Source of the DNA: UBA1388 sp964555515
GTDB taxonomy: Bacteria > Patescibacteriota > Microgenomatia > UBA1400 > PJMF01
Length of the DNA stretch: 62,536 nt
Assembly: GCA_964555515.1 (NCBI GenBank)
Contig: CAZKSJ010000003.1
Location: 1-62,536, forward strand
Reading direction: 5' to 3'
The translations under genes and the position numbers were made by a program. Shown one piece after another: positions 24,152 to 32,230 of this stretch. Each line of letters opens with the position of its first letter. Position 1 is the first letter of the stretch. The notes below the pieces were generated by a model that had not been told where the DNA came from, searched no databases, and saw only the letters and a list, made by a program, of their open reading frames with translations.

Positions 24152-25036
24152 GTGCGATTAGCTGCCATTTCTCACCACCAGCGCTTTGCTTTACTTGGTT
24201 TAGATCAAATTACCCAGATTGCCGATCAAATGCATTTGCAGATCGGCGTCGAAGATGACAACTTACTGTTGGAACTCTTTTTACAGGATTTAGCCGGGCT
24301 GTATTCGTCGGAGGCAACGGGCGTGGTATTCAGTCCAGAGTTAGGTTATGAAGCTTTGTACAGCAAGGCAGAGGTGGCGGCACCGCTTTTTTGTTTAGAA
24401 CGTCAGACTACCGAACACGATCCTTTGTCTGTGCCGATCTTAGTTCCAGGCTGGGGGGTGGAAGCCATTCGCAATAATTATGGGGTGGCAAAATTACAGT
24501 TGATTTATAACCCCACGGAAACAGAAGCGGCTACCAAAAGACAGATGGTGGCTGAGCTTCATGATTACTGCCAACACGAAGGTATTGATTTTCTGCTTGA
24601 TCTGGTGATTTATGTGGAAGGTACGGAAAAAGAATACAAGCAGATTTTTCAACAGTTGCAATTGCAAGCGATTCAACAACTACGCAATTACTGTGATTTA
24701 ATTGCGCTTGAGTACCCACTGGACACAATCGGAGCGGTGACGGTGACTGCCGAGCTTGATGTGCCTTGGATATTGTCTGCTCATGACACGCAGTACGATG
24801 ATTTCAAAGAACAATTGCGCACCAGCCTGGAAAGCGGCGCAACGGGTTATTTGGCGATGCAACAATTTTTACCCTCACTGGCTACGCACCAAAAGTTTGA
24901 TCGGTTAAATGTTAAGGAATTTTTGAAAACGACCGGCCGCGATAGAATAATTGAGTTGCGGCGGATTGTGGATGAAGCGGCAACGGGGGTGGATGAGTCT
25001 GGAGATCAGGCAGGGCAGAGTGCATTTGAGGAGTGA
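24152..25036 (+). CDS. LacD-like (tagatose-bisphosphate aldolase superfamily) TIM-barrel protein
   Basis: 294 residues. The strand pattern and motifs match the class I DeoC/LacD family: GVVFSPELGYEAL (barrel strand near the start), then VAKLQLIYNPTETE, IDFLLDLVIYVEGTEKEY, DLIALEYPLD and ATGYLAMQQF. In LacD a catalytic lysine sits in the strand corresponding to VAKLQLIY, and a Lys is present there. LacD cleaves tagatose 1,6-bisphosphate; relatives act on other phosphorylated ketoses, so substrate cannot be assigned. The N-terminal half is divergent. It starts at GTG with a -10 box 6 nt upstream, hence likely leaderless. Confidence 0.6.
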   Translation: MRLAAISHHQRFALLGLDQITQIADQMHLQIGVEDDNLLLELFLQDLAGLYSSEATGVVFSPELGYEALYSKAEVAAPLFCLERQTTEHDPLSVPILVPGWGVEAIRNNYGVAKLQLIYNPTETEAATKRQMVAELHDYCQHEGIDFLLDLVIYVEGTEKEYKQIFQQLQLQAIQQLRNYCDLIALEYPLDTIGAVTVTAELDVPWILSAHDTQYDDFKEQLRTSLESGATGYLAMQQFLPSLATHQKFDRLNVKEFLKTTGRDRIIELRRIVDEAATGVDESGDQAGQSAFEE

Positions 25037-25220
25037 GCGGAATTTTTCTGATCAAGTACTGTGTGGGATGCTTAAACCCAACGTGTGAGTGGTATTTTCT
25101 GGATTGGAATTATTAAGGGGAATAATGGGTCGAATCTTGGTAGATGCTTAGCCCGATTCTTTGCAAAGGTTGGTCGATTGAGTGGTGATTTGATTTCCCT
25201 GTGGTTTGAAAAGACTTTTC

Positions 25221-25229
25221 TGCTATACT
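25221..25229 (+). promoter_or_regulatory. Extended -10 promoter of the 25259 small gene
   Basis: TGC-TATACT at 25221-25229, 29 nt before ATG 25259. The remaining gap from 25037 shows no other feature. Confidence 0.55.
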
Positions 25230-25258
25230 GCGTTTAGTAATAAGTAACGGATGTGTAT

Positions 25259-25420
25259 ATGATAGGAAAAACTGAAACAGAATTTGGGAAAAACGATGAG
25301 GGGAAAAAGGACGAAGGAAAAAAGGGTGGTTCAGGTGACCCCGATACTCAACAGGTAACAGAAGAAGAAGCGCAAAGAATTGCTAAGGAACTTGAGGAAT
25401 GGACGAAAAAACACAAATAG
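25259..25420 (+). CDS. Small highly charged protein
   Basis: 53 residues: MIGKTETEFGKNDEGKKDEG..., a Lys/Glu/Gly/Asp-rich, probably disordered first half, then a helix (TEEEAQRIAKELEEWTKKH). Support for a real gene: an extended -10 promoter upstream, a strong terminator 77 nt downstream and normal codon use. It has no recognised family and no signal peptide. An 18-bp perfect palindrome sits between its stop and the terminator. Confidence 0.5.
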   Translation: MIGKTETEFGKNDEGKKDEGKKGGSGDPDTQQVTEEEAQRIAKELEEWTKKHK

Positions 25421-25463
25421 GAATGGTGAGAGTAACTCGATCGTGAATAAATTGTGTTCTATC

Positions 25464-25481
25464 GAATAAATCGATTTATTC
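25464..25481. repeat. 18-bp perfect palindrome
   Basis: GAATAAATCGATTTATTC reads the same on both strands. It lies between the small charged gene and its terminator. It could be a dimeric regulator site or an RNA stem. Confidence 0.7.
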
Positions 25482-25496
25482 TTGAAAAACAAGATT

Positions 25497-25533
25497 ATCC
25501 AACCCTCTTTTCAAAAGGGGGTTGGATTTTTTA
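25497..25533 (+). terminator. Strong rho-independent terminator
   Basis: A 15-bp inverted repeat (25497-25511 with 25513-25527, one G-U pair) containing ATCCAACCC / GGGTTGGAT, followed by TTTTTT. The A/T-rich centre opens to form the loop. It ends the transcript of the small gene at 25259. Confidence 0.88.
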
Positions 25534-25562
25534 TTTGTCAAACTTCGGTAATTCATGACAGC

Positions 25563-25715
25563 ATGATCCGCAGGACTACAAAGGCGCATCACTTCAGAAT
25601 TTCACGAATAGGTGCCGGCTTGACCCGTCTAGCCAAATTTGGTATGGTGGGCGGCACGATCAGCGTTGATGAAATGGGCGAGACGGATTTTTGCGGGCAA
25701 AGCGTGTCGATTTAA
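25563..25715 (+). CDS. Possible small protein or gene remnant
   Basis: 50 residues from ATG 25563: a basic start (IRRTTKAHHFRISRIGAGLTRL) then AKFGMVGGTISVDEMGETDF. It reads like protein (varied, with Gly/hydrophobic alternation) but has no ribosome-binding site or promoter that I can identify and matches nothing I know. It occupies the 370-nt stretch between the small charged gene and sod, which otherwise holds only the palindrome and terminator. The open frame extending back to 25482 would run through the terminator and is not believed. Confidence 0.25.
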   Translation: MIRRTTKAHHFRISRIGAGLTRLAKFGMVGGTISVDEMGETDFCGQSVSI

Positions 25716-25790
25716 GGGGCATGCCATGGGCCTGAGTTAGTTAAGAGTTTAAGCCGAGTAACAAATTGCCAATTTTCTGAAAGGGAAAAA

Positions 25791-26402
25791 ATGCACACCT
25801 TACCAAAATTACCATATGAATTTAATGCATTAGAGCCGTACATCGATGAAAAAACGATGATGATTCATCACGGCAAGCATCATCAGGCTTACATTGATAA
25901 ATTAAACGCAGCTTTAGAAAAGTATCCCGATTTGGCTTCCAAATCAGTTGAAGAACTATTGCGCGGTATCGATGCTGTCCCAGAAGACATCCGCACGGCG
26001 GTGCGCAACCACGGCGGCGGCCACGCTAATCACTCACTTTTTTGGCAAGTGTTAGGAGCTCAGGCATCAGCTGAACCAAAAGGTGAGCTGGCTACGAAAA
26101 TCGATGATTCCTTCGGCAGCTTTGTAGACTTTCAAACGAAATTTTCCGATGCCGCTGTTGGCCAATTTGGCTCAGGTTGGGCGTGGCTGGTGGTCACTCA
26201 AGATGGATCTTTGGATGTATATGCCACCGCCAACCAAGATTCACCATTTATGCAGGGTAATACACCCATTTTAGGTTTAGACGTCTGGGAGCACGCATAT
26301 TACCTCAAGTACCAAAATAAACGACCCGACTATATTGCCGCGTTCTTTAATGTGATAAACTGGGATGAAGTTGAACGCAAGTTTGCAGACGCGACTGCCT
26401 GA
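25791..26402 (+). CDS. sodA: Superoxide dismutase, Mn/Fe family (Mn-like residues)
   Basis: 203 residues, complete. The four metal ligands are visible: His in MMIHHGKHHQAY, His in GGGHANHSLFW, and Asp and His in LDVWEHAYYLKY. GGGHANHS and the Gln in ANQDSPFMQGNTPILG are the pattern of manganese rather than iron enzymes. It has no signal peptide, so it is cytoplasmic. GAAAGGG lies just before the ATG. It suggests exposure to oxygen, consistent with the oxygen-sensitive iron-sulfur assembly genes elsewhere in the window. Confidence 0.95.
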   Translation: MHTLPKLPYEFNALEPYIDEKTMMIHHGKHHQAYIDKLNAALEKYPDLASKSVEELLRGIDAVPEDIRTAVRNHGGGHANHSLFWQVLGAQASAEPKGELATKIDDSFGSFVDFQTKFSDAAVGQFGSGWAWLVVTQDGSLDVYATANQDSPFMQGNTPILGLDVWEHAYYLKYQNKRPDYIAAFFNVINWDEVERKFADATA

Positions 26403-26513
26403 TAACTTACCGGAATTGATCAAATTTGTGACGACTGTTTTTCTGATCAGACGAACGGCATGTTTGATGTCTGCGACTAATCAATTGAAATCAACATCTT
26501 AGAAAGCCAGAGA

Positions 26514-27098
26514 ATGTTGCAAGTTATTTTAGACGTGGAAACCAAAAAAACATTTGAAGAAGTTGGGGGTTACTTTCCGGACAGGTTGGGCGTTTCTTTT
26601 GTGGGAGTCTGTGTGCGGGAAGGGCAATCTGGACCAGGCGAAATGAAAAGTTTTTTTGAGGATGATTTGCCTAATCTTTTCCCATTGCTAGAAAAAGCGG
26701 ATGTGGTGATAGGCTTTAATATTGATGGCTTTGACATGCAAACACTATTGCCTCATTACACCGGCGAGATCACCTCAATTCCCACCTTAGACTTGATGAT
26801 GCGCATCAAGAACAGCGCTGGACATAGAATTGGCTTAGATGCGGTGGCGCAAGAAACACTGGGTATTGGCAAGTCTGGCAATGGGCTTGATGCAATTAAG
26901 TATTATCAAACTCAAAACTGGGAGTCTCTGGAGAAGTATTGTTTGCAGGACGTCAGTGTCACTCGGGATTTATATGATCATGGCTTGCGCAACGGCATGG
27001 TTAAGTTTCGCAATAAGTGGAACCGGTTAATTGAGTGCCCAGTGGATTTTTCTTTTACTCCGCAGAAAAATGCTGGTGTGCAAATGAGCTTGCTGTAA
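26514..27098 (+). CDS. DEDDy-type 3'-5' exonuclease (RNase H-like fold)
   Basis: 194 residues. Exo I is VILDVETKKTF (Asp and Glu), Exo II is VVIGFNIDGFDMQTLL (Asp), and Exo III is EKYCLQDVSVTRDLY with Tyr four residues before Asp, the DEDDy arrangement of RNase H_2/YprB-like and DNA polymerase proofreading domains. It stands alone with no polymerase or helicase domain. It probably trims DNA or RNA 3' ends; the partner is unknown. The last 30 residues (FSFTPQKNAGVQMSLL) are a short tail. Confidence 0.85.
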   Translation: MLQVILDVETKKTFEEVGGYFPDRLGVSFVGVCVREGQSGPGEMKSFFEDDLPNLFPLLEKADVVIGFNIDGFDMQTLLPHYTGEITSIPTLDLMMRIKNSAGHRIGLDAVAQETLGIGKSGNGLDAIKYYQTQNWESLEKYCLQDVSVTRDLYDHGLRNGMVKFRNKWNRLIECPVDFSFTPQKNAGVQMSLL

Positions 27099-27167
27099 AT
27101 GCTTACGATTGGGAAACAGATCGGGAAATATAGCAGTGGTAGGAGTGATCCGTCGGTTTGATTGGTA

Positions 27168-27584
27168 TCAGTTGTGGACTCTGAAGGTAAAACAATCATT
27201 GCCCGCGGCGTGCGGGGCATTGATGATTTCCCAGGCATCACTGTAACTTGTTTTTTTGTTGCCAGGCACTTCCGCTACGAAATCTGCGCAAATTTCAAAC
27301 GAGTTGTAGGATAGGATGTTATAGGTAAGTTGATCAAGTGTAAATTCATCTTGAACCATCCCCGTTTTGCCTGATTTTGTGTCTTCTAGTGATTCCGGCA
27401 GTTGCTCCTTCTGGAAGTAATAGTCAAAGACTTGATAGGACACGTCTCTTATGTAGTTTAGTTTGCGTTGATCAACTTGACGCTGGCGCTGTGCCGCGGG
27501 CCCGCCGGTGATGGAAAAAGCATAACCCACCGAAATGATGATCAATAAACTAATGAGGGTTAAGCCAATTTTGGTTTGTTTCAT
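27168..27584 (-). CDS. DUF5671-partner small membrane-anchored protein
   Basis: 138 residues: an N-terminal membrane helix (IGLTLISLLIIISVGYAF), then an Arg/Gln-rich helix (AAQRQRQVDQRKLNYIRDVSYQVFDYYFQKEQLPESL) and a small C-terminal domain with two Cys (SFEICADF and GNDCFTF). It looks like the pilin-like small proteins that accompany DUF5671 proteins in CPR genomes. It starts 6 nt after the stop of the upstream DUF5671 gene, so both are one operon. Role unknown. Confidence 0.7.
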   Translation of the reverse strand: MKQTKIGLTLISLLIIISVGYAFSITGGPAAQRQRQVDQRKLNYIRDVSYQVFDYYFQKEQLPESLEDTKSGKTGMVQDEFTLDQLTYNILSYNSFEICADFVAEVPGNKKTSYSDAWEIINAPHAAGNDCFTFRVHN

Positions 27585-27590
27585 GTAATT

Positions 27591-28298
27591 TTATGTTTGT
27601 TGCAATGCCCGATCTTGTCTGACTTGGCCCAGGTAATACCAAAAAATCGTGCCGCTGATACTTAATATAATCGCTGTTAAGGCAATAAATTGAGTAGTGA
27701 TGGAGCCAGACAAAAAGGCGTTGATGACGGTGATTAAATTGATGGTCATAACAATGAAAGTGACCACCAACGTTAGGTAAATCAAAATTTTCCTGGAAAT
27801 AATATCTCTCACTCCAGTTAAAGAAATTTCTTTTTTCTTGATGTCGTAAAAGAAAAAGCTAAACAACGGCCAAGAAACAACTAGCGCAGCCATACTATTA
27901 AGCATCATCGATAAGCTTTCGTTATATGAAGAGTTGTATTGTTCTAACTGCAAGTCAGGGAACCACCGCCGTACAAAAACGCTCCACAGTAAGCCTAAAG
28001 AAATTGCCATCACATACAGACTAATGAACAACAAAATATACTCAAACGCGATCCAGAGGCTAAATGAGCCCTGGCGAGGTTTTTTGGTGGTTAGAGCAGA
28101 CTGGTCAGTTCCCTCGGTGGAAAGAGAGGCAAATTTTGGAGCTGGTGCAACCGGTGGTGGGGGCAATTTGTATACTTCAATTATAGCTTGCCAAATATCT
28201 GCTTTAGACCAACCAACGGCTTGACAGATCTCTTGAATTTCTAACTTGGTGAGTTTGAGGTGATGAAGCTTTTGAACGTAATTAACTAACATTCCCAT
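27591..28298 (-). CDS. DUF5671-domain membrane protein with GWS cytoplasmic module
   Basis: 235 residues. The N-terminal module (residues 1-45, LEIQEICQAVGWSKADIWQAI) is like the one in the 8415 protein. It is followed by a Pro/Ala linker and a four- to five-helix membrane domain beginning FEYILLFISLYVMAISLGLLW with a WFPD motif, typical of DUF5671. Function unknown. TATACT (28305-28310, minus) ends exactly 6 nt before the ATG, predicting a leaderless mRNA. It is followed immediately by its small partner. Confidence 0.8.
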   Translation of the reverse strand: MGMLVNYVQKLHHLKLTKLEIQEICQAVGWSKADIWQAIIEVYKLPPPPVAPAPKFASLSTEGTDQSALTTKKPRQGSFSLWIAFEYILLFISLYVMAISLGLLWSVFVRRWFPDLQLEQYNSSYNESLSMMLNSMAALVVSWPLFSFFFYDIKKKEISLTGVRDIISRKILIYLTLVVTFIVMTINLITVINAFLSGSITTQFIALTAIILSISGTIFWYYLGQVRQDRALQQT

Positions 28299-28304
28299 GC
28301 TGTA

Positions 28305-28310
28305 AGTATA
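28305..28310 (-). promoter_or_regulatory. -10 box of the DUF5671 operon
   Basis: TATACT on the minus strand, exactly 6 nt before ATG 28298; leaderless start predicted. Confidence 0.6.
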
Positions 28311-28389
28311 CTCCTGTCTACTCTAAATTTCATCCATAAAAGGGTTAATTAATTTATAGTTAAGTCTAAAATTGATCTATTAAGCACTA

Positions 28390-28420
28390 TTGACTCTTGA
28401 TCTCAAATAGTCTGTAATAA
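28390..28420 (+). promoter_or_regulatory. Probable promoter of the WxL-like surface cluster
   Basis: TTGACT (28390-28395), 19-bp spacer, TAATAA (28415-28420), then 8 nt to ATG 28429. The spacer is long and the -10 imperfect. Confidence 0.4.
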
Positions 28421-28428
28421 ACTCAATT

Positions 28429-29448
28429 ATGAATTTGGCAAAATATACCAAGGCATTTGTCGTTCTGTGGTTGGTGACTGTGTTTTTTGGATTGTCAGCA
28501 TCCCCTTCATATGCCGCTCAATTGGCTGAGGCATTTTTGAGATTAGATAGAATGACTGCCAGCACTGCGACTGGTGGCACGGTATGTTTGAAGATGACGA
28601 CAACCGGTAGCGCTGATGCAAAAGTTAAGGTAACATTCCCAACCGGTTTTACTGTGGGTGGTACCGCTGGTAACTGGACAGTGTCCACCTCCAACTTACC
28701 TCTGGGTGCCTCTCCGATGCCGGGTATTAATACTGCATCCGCCGTTGCTTCTCAGACCGTCACCTTCCCAATTACCGATATCTCAGATACCAGCTTATAT
28801 TGTTTTAACTTTAATAACAACACAACATTGACTACCGGCACTGCAGGAACAGATAAGACTGGCACGATACAAGTTACCACTTCTGCGGATGCAGAAATCG
28901 ATGTCGCGGGTTATGCCACAGCCGTTGTCGGTTCAGGAGAAGACCAAGTGTCAATTACTGCCACCGTTCCTTCCACGTTCAGTTTTGCGCTTGGTACCAA
29001 TACTCAGGCTTTAGGTACATTGAGCACTGGTTCTATCACATCTGGTACCGGAGTATCTGTGACGATTGTTACTAACGCTTCCAATGGTTGGGTGGGTTGG
29101 GTCAAGAGTGCTAATGCCGCCCTCAATTCCACTGTCACTGGTGATAGTATTGCTACCACGGGCACAGTTGATGATACTCCATCGCAGTTAAGTGCGGGCA
29201 CAGAAGGCTATGTGTTGGATGCCAATGTTACTTCTGGCTCGCCTACAATTGATGCTGAATACAATGGCACAGGTGATTCAGATTACGGCGGTGCGCTCAG
29301 TACCACGTTTACAGAATTTGCTACTGCATCAGCTCCAACTGCTAGTGATGTGGTGACGCTCAAACCTCGCGTGGCTATCTCTGGTCTGACTCAGGCTGCC
29401 ACAGATTACACTGATACCTTAACAGTTGTTGCAGCTGGGCATTTTTAG
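28429..29448 (+). CDS. Secreted WxL-like surface protein
   Basis: 339 residues, with signal peptide FVVLWLVTVFFGLSASPSYA|AQ. An N-terminal beta domain (about 30-160) contains PMPGINTASAVASQTVTFPI, and nearly the same segment occurs in the 952-residue protein at 47298-50156. The C-terminal domain (about 165-339), with repeated TG/TS-rich strands, ends ATDYTDTLTVVAAGHF, like the end of the 32231 protein. A C-terminal beta domain with a conserved terminal strand, in a cluster with DUF916-like genes, resembles Firmicute WxL proteins, which attach noncovalently to the wall. The W-x-L motif itself is not evident, so the match is structural and contextual only. Confidence 0.6.
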   Translation: MNLAKYTKAFVVLWLVTVFFGLSASPSYAAQLAEAFLRLDRMTASTATGGTVCLKMTTTGSADAKVKVTFPTGFTVGGTAGNWTVSTSNLPLGASPMPGINTASAVASQTVTFPITDISDTSLYCFNFNNNTTLTTGTAGTDKTGTIQVTTSADAEIDVAGYATAVVGSGEDQVSITATVPSTFSFALGTNTQALGTLSTGSITSGTGVSVTIVTNASNGWVGWVKSANAALNSTVTGDSIATTGTVDDTPSQLSAGTEGYVLDANVTSGSPTIDAEYNGTGDSDYGGALSTTFTEFATASAPTASDVVTLKPRVAISGLTQAATDYTDTLTVVAAGHF

Positions 29449-29511
29449 GTTAGTCATCGCCAGGCATGATTTCCTCTAGAAAAAATTAATACTGTGTGCG
29501 ATAGTTGTGTC

Positions 29512-30630
29512 ATGCGCTGGTTGGTCACTCTTTTTTTTCTATTTGGGTTTTGGTTGACACTTGATGGTGTGATGGCGCAGGTAGAGCAATCAGAGTCTAC
29601 TACCACAGAATCGGCTCAAGGACAATTGAATGCGCAGCAGTTTGATCAAGCTACTCCCCAACCCACTCCCACGCCTGTTCCCCCAGCCGTGCAGCCAGTT
29701 AACCTGACACTCTCACCAATTAGCCTTAACTTAGTCACCGATCCTGGTACTACCACCAGTGGTTCGATTAAGATCAGAAACAATGGTACAGATCCTGAAT
29801 ACTTACAGCTAAGACTTGCTACTTTTGTGGCTAATGTTGCTGGCGATGCCCCAATTATTCAAGATTTTGCTGAAACAGATGAAGCTCAGGATTGGTTTCA
29901 ATTTGCTGAAGATAACTTTAGAGTTGGGCCAGGAGAATGGAAGACTATTCCCATCACTTTTTCTCCTCCCCAGTCAGCCGCCCTTGGTTATTATTATGCG
30001 ATTTTAGTGGAAAGACAAAGAGAAGTAGAAATAGAAGAAGGTCAATCGCTAATCTCAGGAGTGCCAGCTATTTTAGTCTTAACAGAGGTCAACTCACCTC
30101 TCGCTAAACGTCAACTAGAACTTGTGTCATTTACTGTCAGCAAACGGTTATATGAATACTTGCCAATTGAGTTTGCAGTGACGATTAAAAATACTGGCAA
30201 TGTCCAAGCAATGCCACTTGGAGACATCTTCATTGATGGTCAGCGCACCAAAGATTTAGCAGCGATGCCACTAAATCCTACTAAAGGACTGATCTTACCT
30301 GGCTCACAGCGTACTTTTTTAGTGCAGTGGGATGATGGTTTTCCAAAGTACGTGACAACAACAGACGAAGCAGGTAATGAAACAATAAAGCTAGATTGGG
30401 ATTTTTCTAAAGTAGATCGATTCAAGATTGGCAAGTTTAATGCCACCTCGCTCTTTATTTATGATGACGGCAGCAAAGACATTCCCACTCAAGCCACAGT
30501 CTCATTCTGGGTAGTGCCGTGGAAGTTGATGATCATAGCAGGCTTATTGATCGCCCTAGTGATGGTTGGCATCATCTTACCCACTTATTTGCTCATTCGG
30601 CATTTGAAAAAGAAAAAGCTGAAGCGTTAA
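29512..30630 (+). CDS. DUF916-like membrane-anchored surface protein
   Basis: 372 residues. It has a signal peptide (MRWLVTLFFLFGFWLTLDGVMAQ), a Gln/Pro/Thr linker, and a beta-sandwich domain starting LTLSPISLNLVTDPGTTTSG with GSIKIRNNGTDPEYLQLRL and FRVGPGEWKTIPITFSPP. A second Ig-like domain (IEFAVTIKNTGNVQAMPLGDIFI), a C-terminal membrane helix and a KKKKLKR tail follow. The order resembles the WxL-associated DUF916/DUF3324 proteins that bind peptidoglycan and WxL partners. ATG 29512 is preferred over GTG 29494. TGC-GATAGT ends 6 nt upstream, so an internal leaderless promoter is possible. Confidence 0.7.
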   Translation: MRWLVTLFFLFGFWLTLDGVMAQVEQSESTTTESAQGQLNAQQFDQATPQPTPTPVPPAVQPVNLTLSPISLNLVTDPGTTTSGSIKIRNNGTDPEYLQLRLATFVANVAGDAPIIQDFAETDEAQDWFQFAEDNFRVGPGEWKTIPITFSPPQSAALGYYYAILVERQREVEIEEGQSLISGVPAILVLTEVNSPLAKRQLELVSFTVSKRLYEYLPIEFAVTIKNTGNVQAMPLGDIFIDGQRTKDLAAMPLNPTKGLILPGSQRTFLVQWDDGFPKYVTTTDEAGNETIKLDWDFSKVDRFKIGKFNATSLFIYDDGSKDIPTQATVSFWVVPWKLMIIAGLLIALVMVGIILPTYLLIRHLKKKKLKR

Positions 30631-30655
30631 TTTGATCATCAAAATCATTAGAGTT

Positions 30656-31609
30656 ATGAGATATTTAGTTGCTGGTTTTTATCTTTGCTTACTGGCGTTT
30701 TCTGTGACCGTAGTTAGAGCCAATGAGTCATTGGAGATTGCTCCAGCATACCAGGAGATAGTCTTGGCAGATGATGTTCCTAAAGTCATTGCTGAATTTG
30801 CAGTCACAAACAAAACTAGTCAACCCGTGACTTTGGAACTGTTACCTACCTCAATTGATCAGGAAAACCTGTCTGGAAAAATTTCATATGAGTTATTTTC
30901 TGGCGCGGCTAATCAAACTTTGCCATACTTAACTTTTTCAGTTGATAGGTTTGTGTTGGAGCCGCAAGCAACCAGAGAAATTACCGCGACGATCATCAAT
31001 CACAGCAGACTAAATCCGGGTGGCACTTATTTGGCAGTCGTGGTCAGAAATGTGACGGAACGGGTGATTGGCAAGCAGTTAATCCAGCCTGCGTTAGCTA
31101 CATTATTGCTAATTTCCAAACTTGGTGGTGAACAGTACAACTTGTCTTTAACCGATGTGATGGGTTTGCCCAAGTTAGTAGCATTTCAGTTGCCAGAGTC
31201 AATCCAATTGAGCTTCAGAAATAATGGCAACATTCACGTTCAACCAAGGGGATCAGTGGCAATGAAGGGTTTGCTCGATAATTTAGTTGCCCAAGGCACC
31301 ATCAACCAAGCTTCACTCTATATTTTGCCAGGAAGAGAACGGATTTTGTCGCAACCTATCCAAACAGAAACTAATATTTTTCCAGTTGATCTAGTGACGG
31401 TTAATATTACTGGTTCAGCTGGTGAAGAACGGACGCCATTTATTTATCAAACATCTTTTTTATACCTTAATCCACTTTTTATAGGGGTGTTATTGGCAAC
31501 TGCCTTGGCAATCTCTACACTGTTAATTTTGATGAAAAAACGTCAGCGGCAGAGAGCAGGTGCTATCCCAGAGAAAAAAGCGGGCAATCTGCCAGAAAAG
31601 CATCCATGA
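30656..31609 (+). CDS. Second DUF916-like membrane-anchored surface protein
   Basis: 317 residues, a paralogue of its upstream neighbour in design: signal peptide (MRYLVAGFYLCLLAFSVTVVRA), beta domain LEIAPAYQEIVLADDVPKVI with FAVTNKTSQPVTLELLP, and FVLEPQATREITATIINHS with GGTYLAVVV. A second beta domain (ESIQLSFRNNGNIHVQPRGSVAM) and a C-terminal membrane helix with a basic tail follow. ATG 30656 is chosen because it gives a clean signal peptide; a TTG right after the previous stop (30632) is possible. It overlaps the next gene by 4 nt (ATGA). Confidence 0.68.
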   Translation: MRYLVAGFYLCLLAFSVTVVRANESLEIAPAYQEIVLADDVPKVIAEFAVTNKTSQPVTLELLPTSIDQENLSGKISYELFSGAANQTLPYLTFSVDRFVLEPQATREITATIINHSRLNPGGTYLAVVVRNVTERVIGKQLIQPALATLLLISKLGGEQYNLSLTDVMGLPKLVAFQLPESIQLSFRNNGNIHVQPRGSVAMKGLLDNLVAQGTINQASLYILPGRERILSQPIQTETNIFPVDLVTVNITGSAGEERTPFIYQTSFLYLNPLFIGVLLATALAISTLLILMKKRQRQRAGAIPEKKAGNLPEKHP

Positions 31610-32226
31610 AGAAGTATTTAGTCATTGCCAGTCTTGTATTATTTTTGATTGTGGTGATGGGAGTAGTCTTATACTGGTGGATTTATCAGCCGGTAATAAA
31701 CCTTGGCGATGATGAACTTTCTGACCAATCGTTAGATCGGTTTGAGCAGATGAAGTCATCCGGCGAATATGGTGGTCGACTGCAAACTTTAGAAAATCCC
31801 GCAGGTGAAGTATTTAGGACTGACTGTTTTTCATTCTCGATGCCGTTATCCTTCAGTTCTGTGAGACAGGAGGAAGGCACGGGAACATGTTTGTTACGCG
31901 CCAGTCTTTATGACCCGGATGGCGTGTTGATCGTGCACGCAGACCATTTGCCAGAATTAGTGAGCTTAGACGAACACTCAGGCATTATTCTGAGAGAACA
32001 ATCTGAAGATTATCAGCCCGTTGATTTTGTTTCTACCTTAGGTGAAGTTCGCGCCTATCAAGCAAACTCAGAATTAACGATTTTTATTTTTCAGCCACCG
32101 GTGTTGACCGTTGTCGCTTTTTCCGATCTTCACAGGGTTGATGCAGAAATTAAATCAGCAGCTCAGCAATTGCTTGATTCACTGCAAACAGAGCCTGTTG
32201 AGCAGTGGCGTAATCAGTTAAGATAG
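31606..32226 (+). CDS. Small membrane-anchored hypothetical protein of the WxL-like cluster
   Basis: 206 residues: an N-terminal membrane helix (LVIASLVLFLIVVMGVVLYWW) and an extracytoplasmic alpha/beta domain with two cysteines (TDCFSFSMPLSF and GTGTCLLRA) that could form a disulfide. It overlaps the DUF916-like gene by ATGA, so translation is coupled. No family recognised; the context assigns it to the surface complex. Confidence 0.65.
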   Translation: MKKYLVIASLVLFLIVVMGVVLYWWIYQPVINLGDDELSDQSLDRFEQMKSSGEYGGRLQTLENPAGEVFRTDCFSFSMPLSFSSVRQEEGTGTCLLRASLYDPDGVLIVHADHLPELVSLDEHSGIILREQSEDYQPVDFVSTLGEVRAYQANSELTIFIFQPPVLTVVAFSDLHRVDAEIKSAAQQLLDSLQTEPVEQWRNQLR

Positions 32227-32230
32227 AGAT

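Noticed and set aside
25482..25562. Upstream extension of the small frame at 25563
   Set aside because: This part is the terminator hairpin itself; translation through it is not credible.
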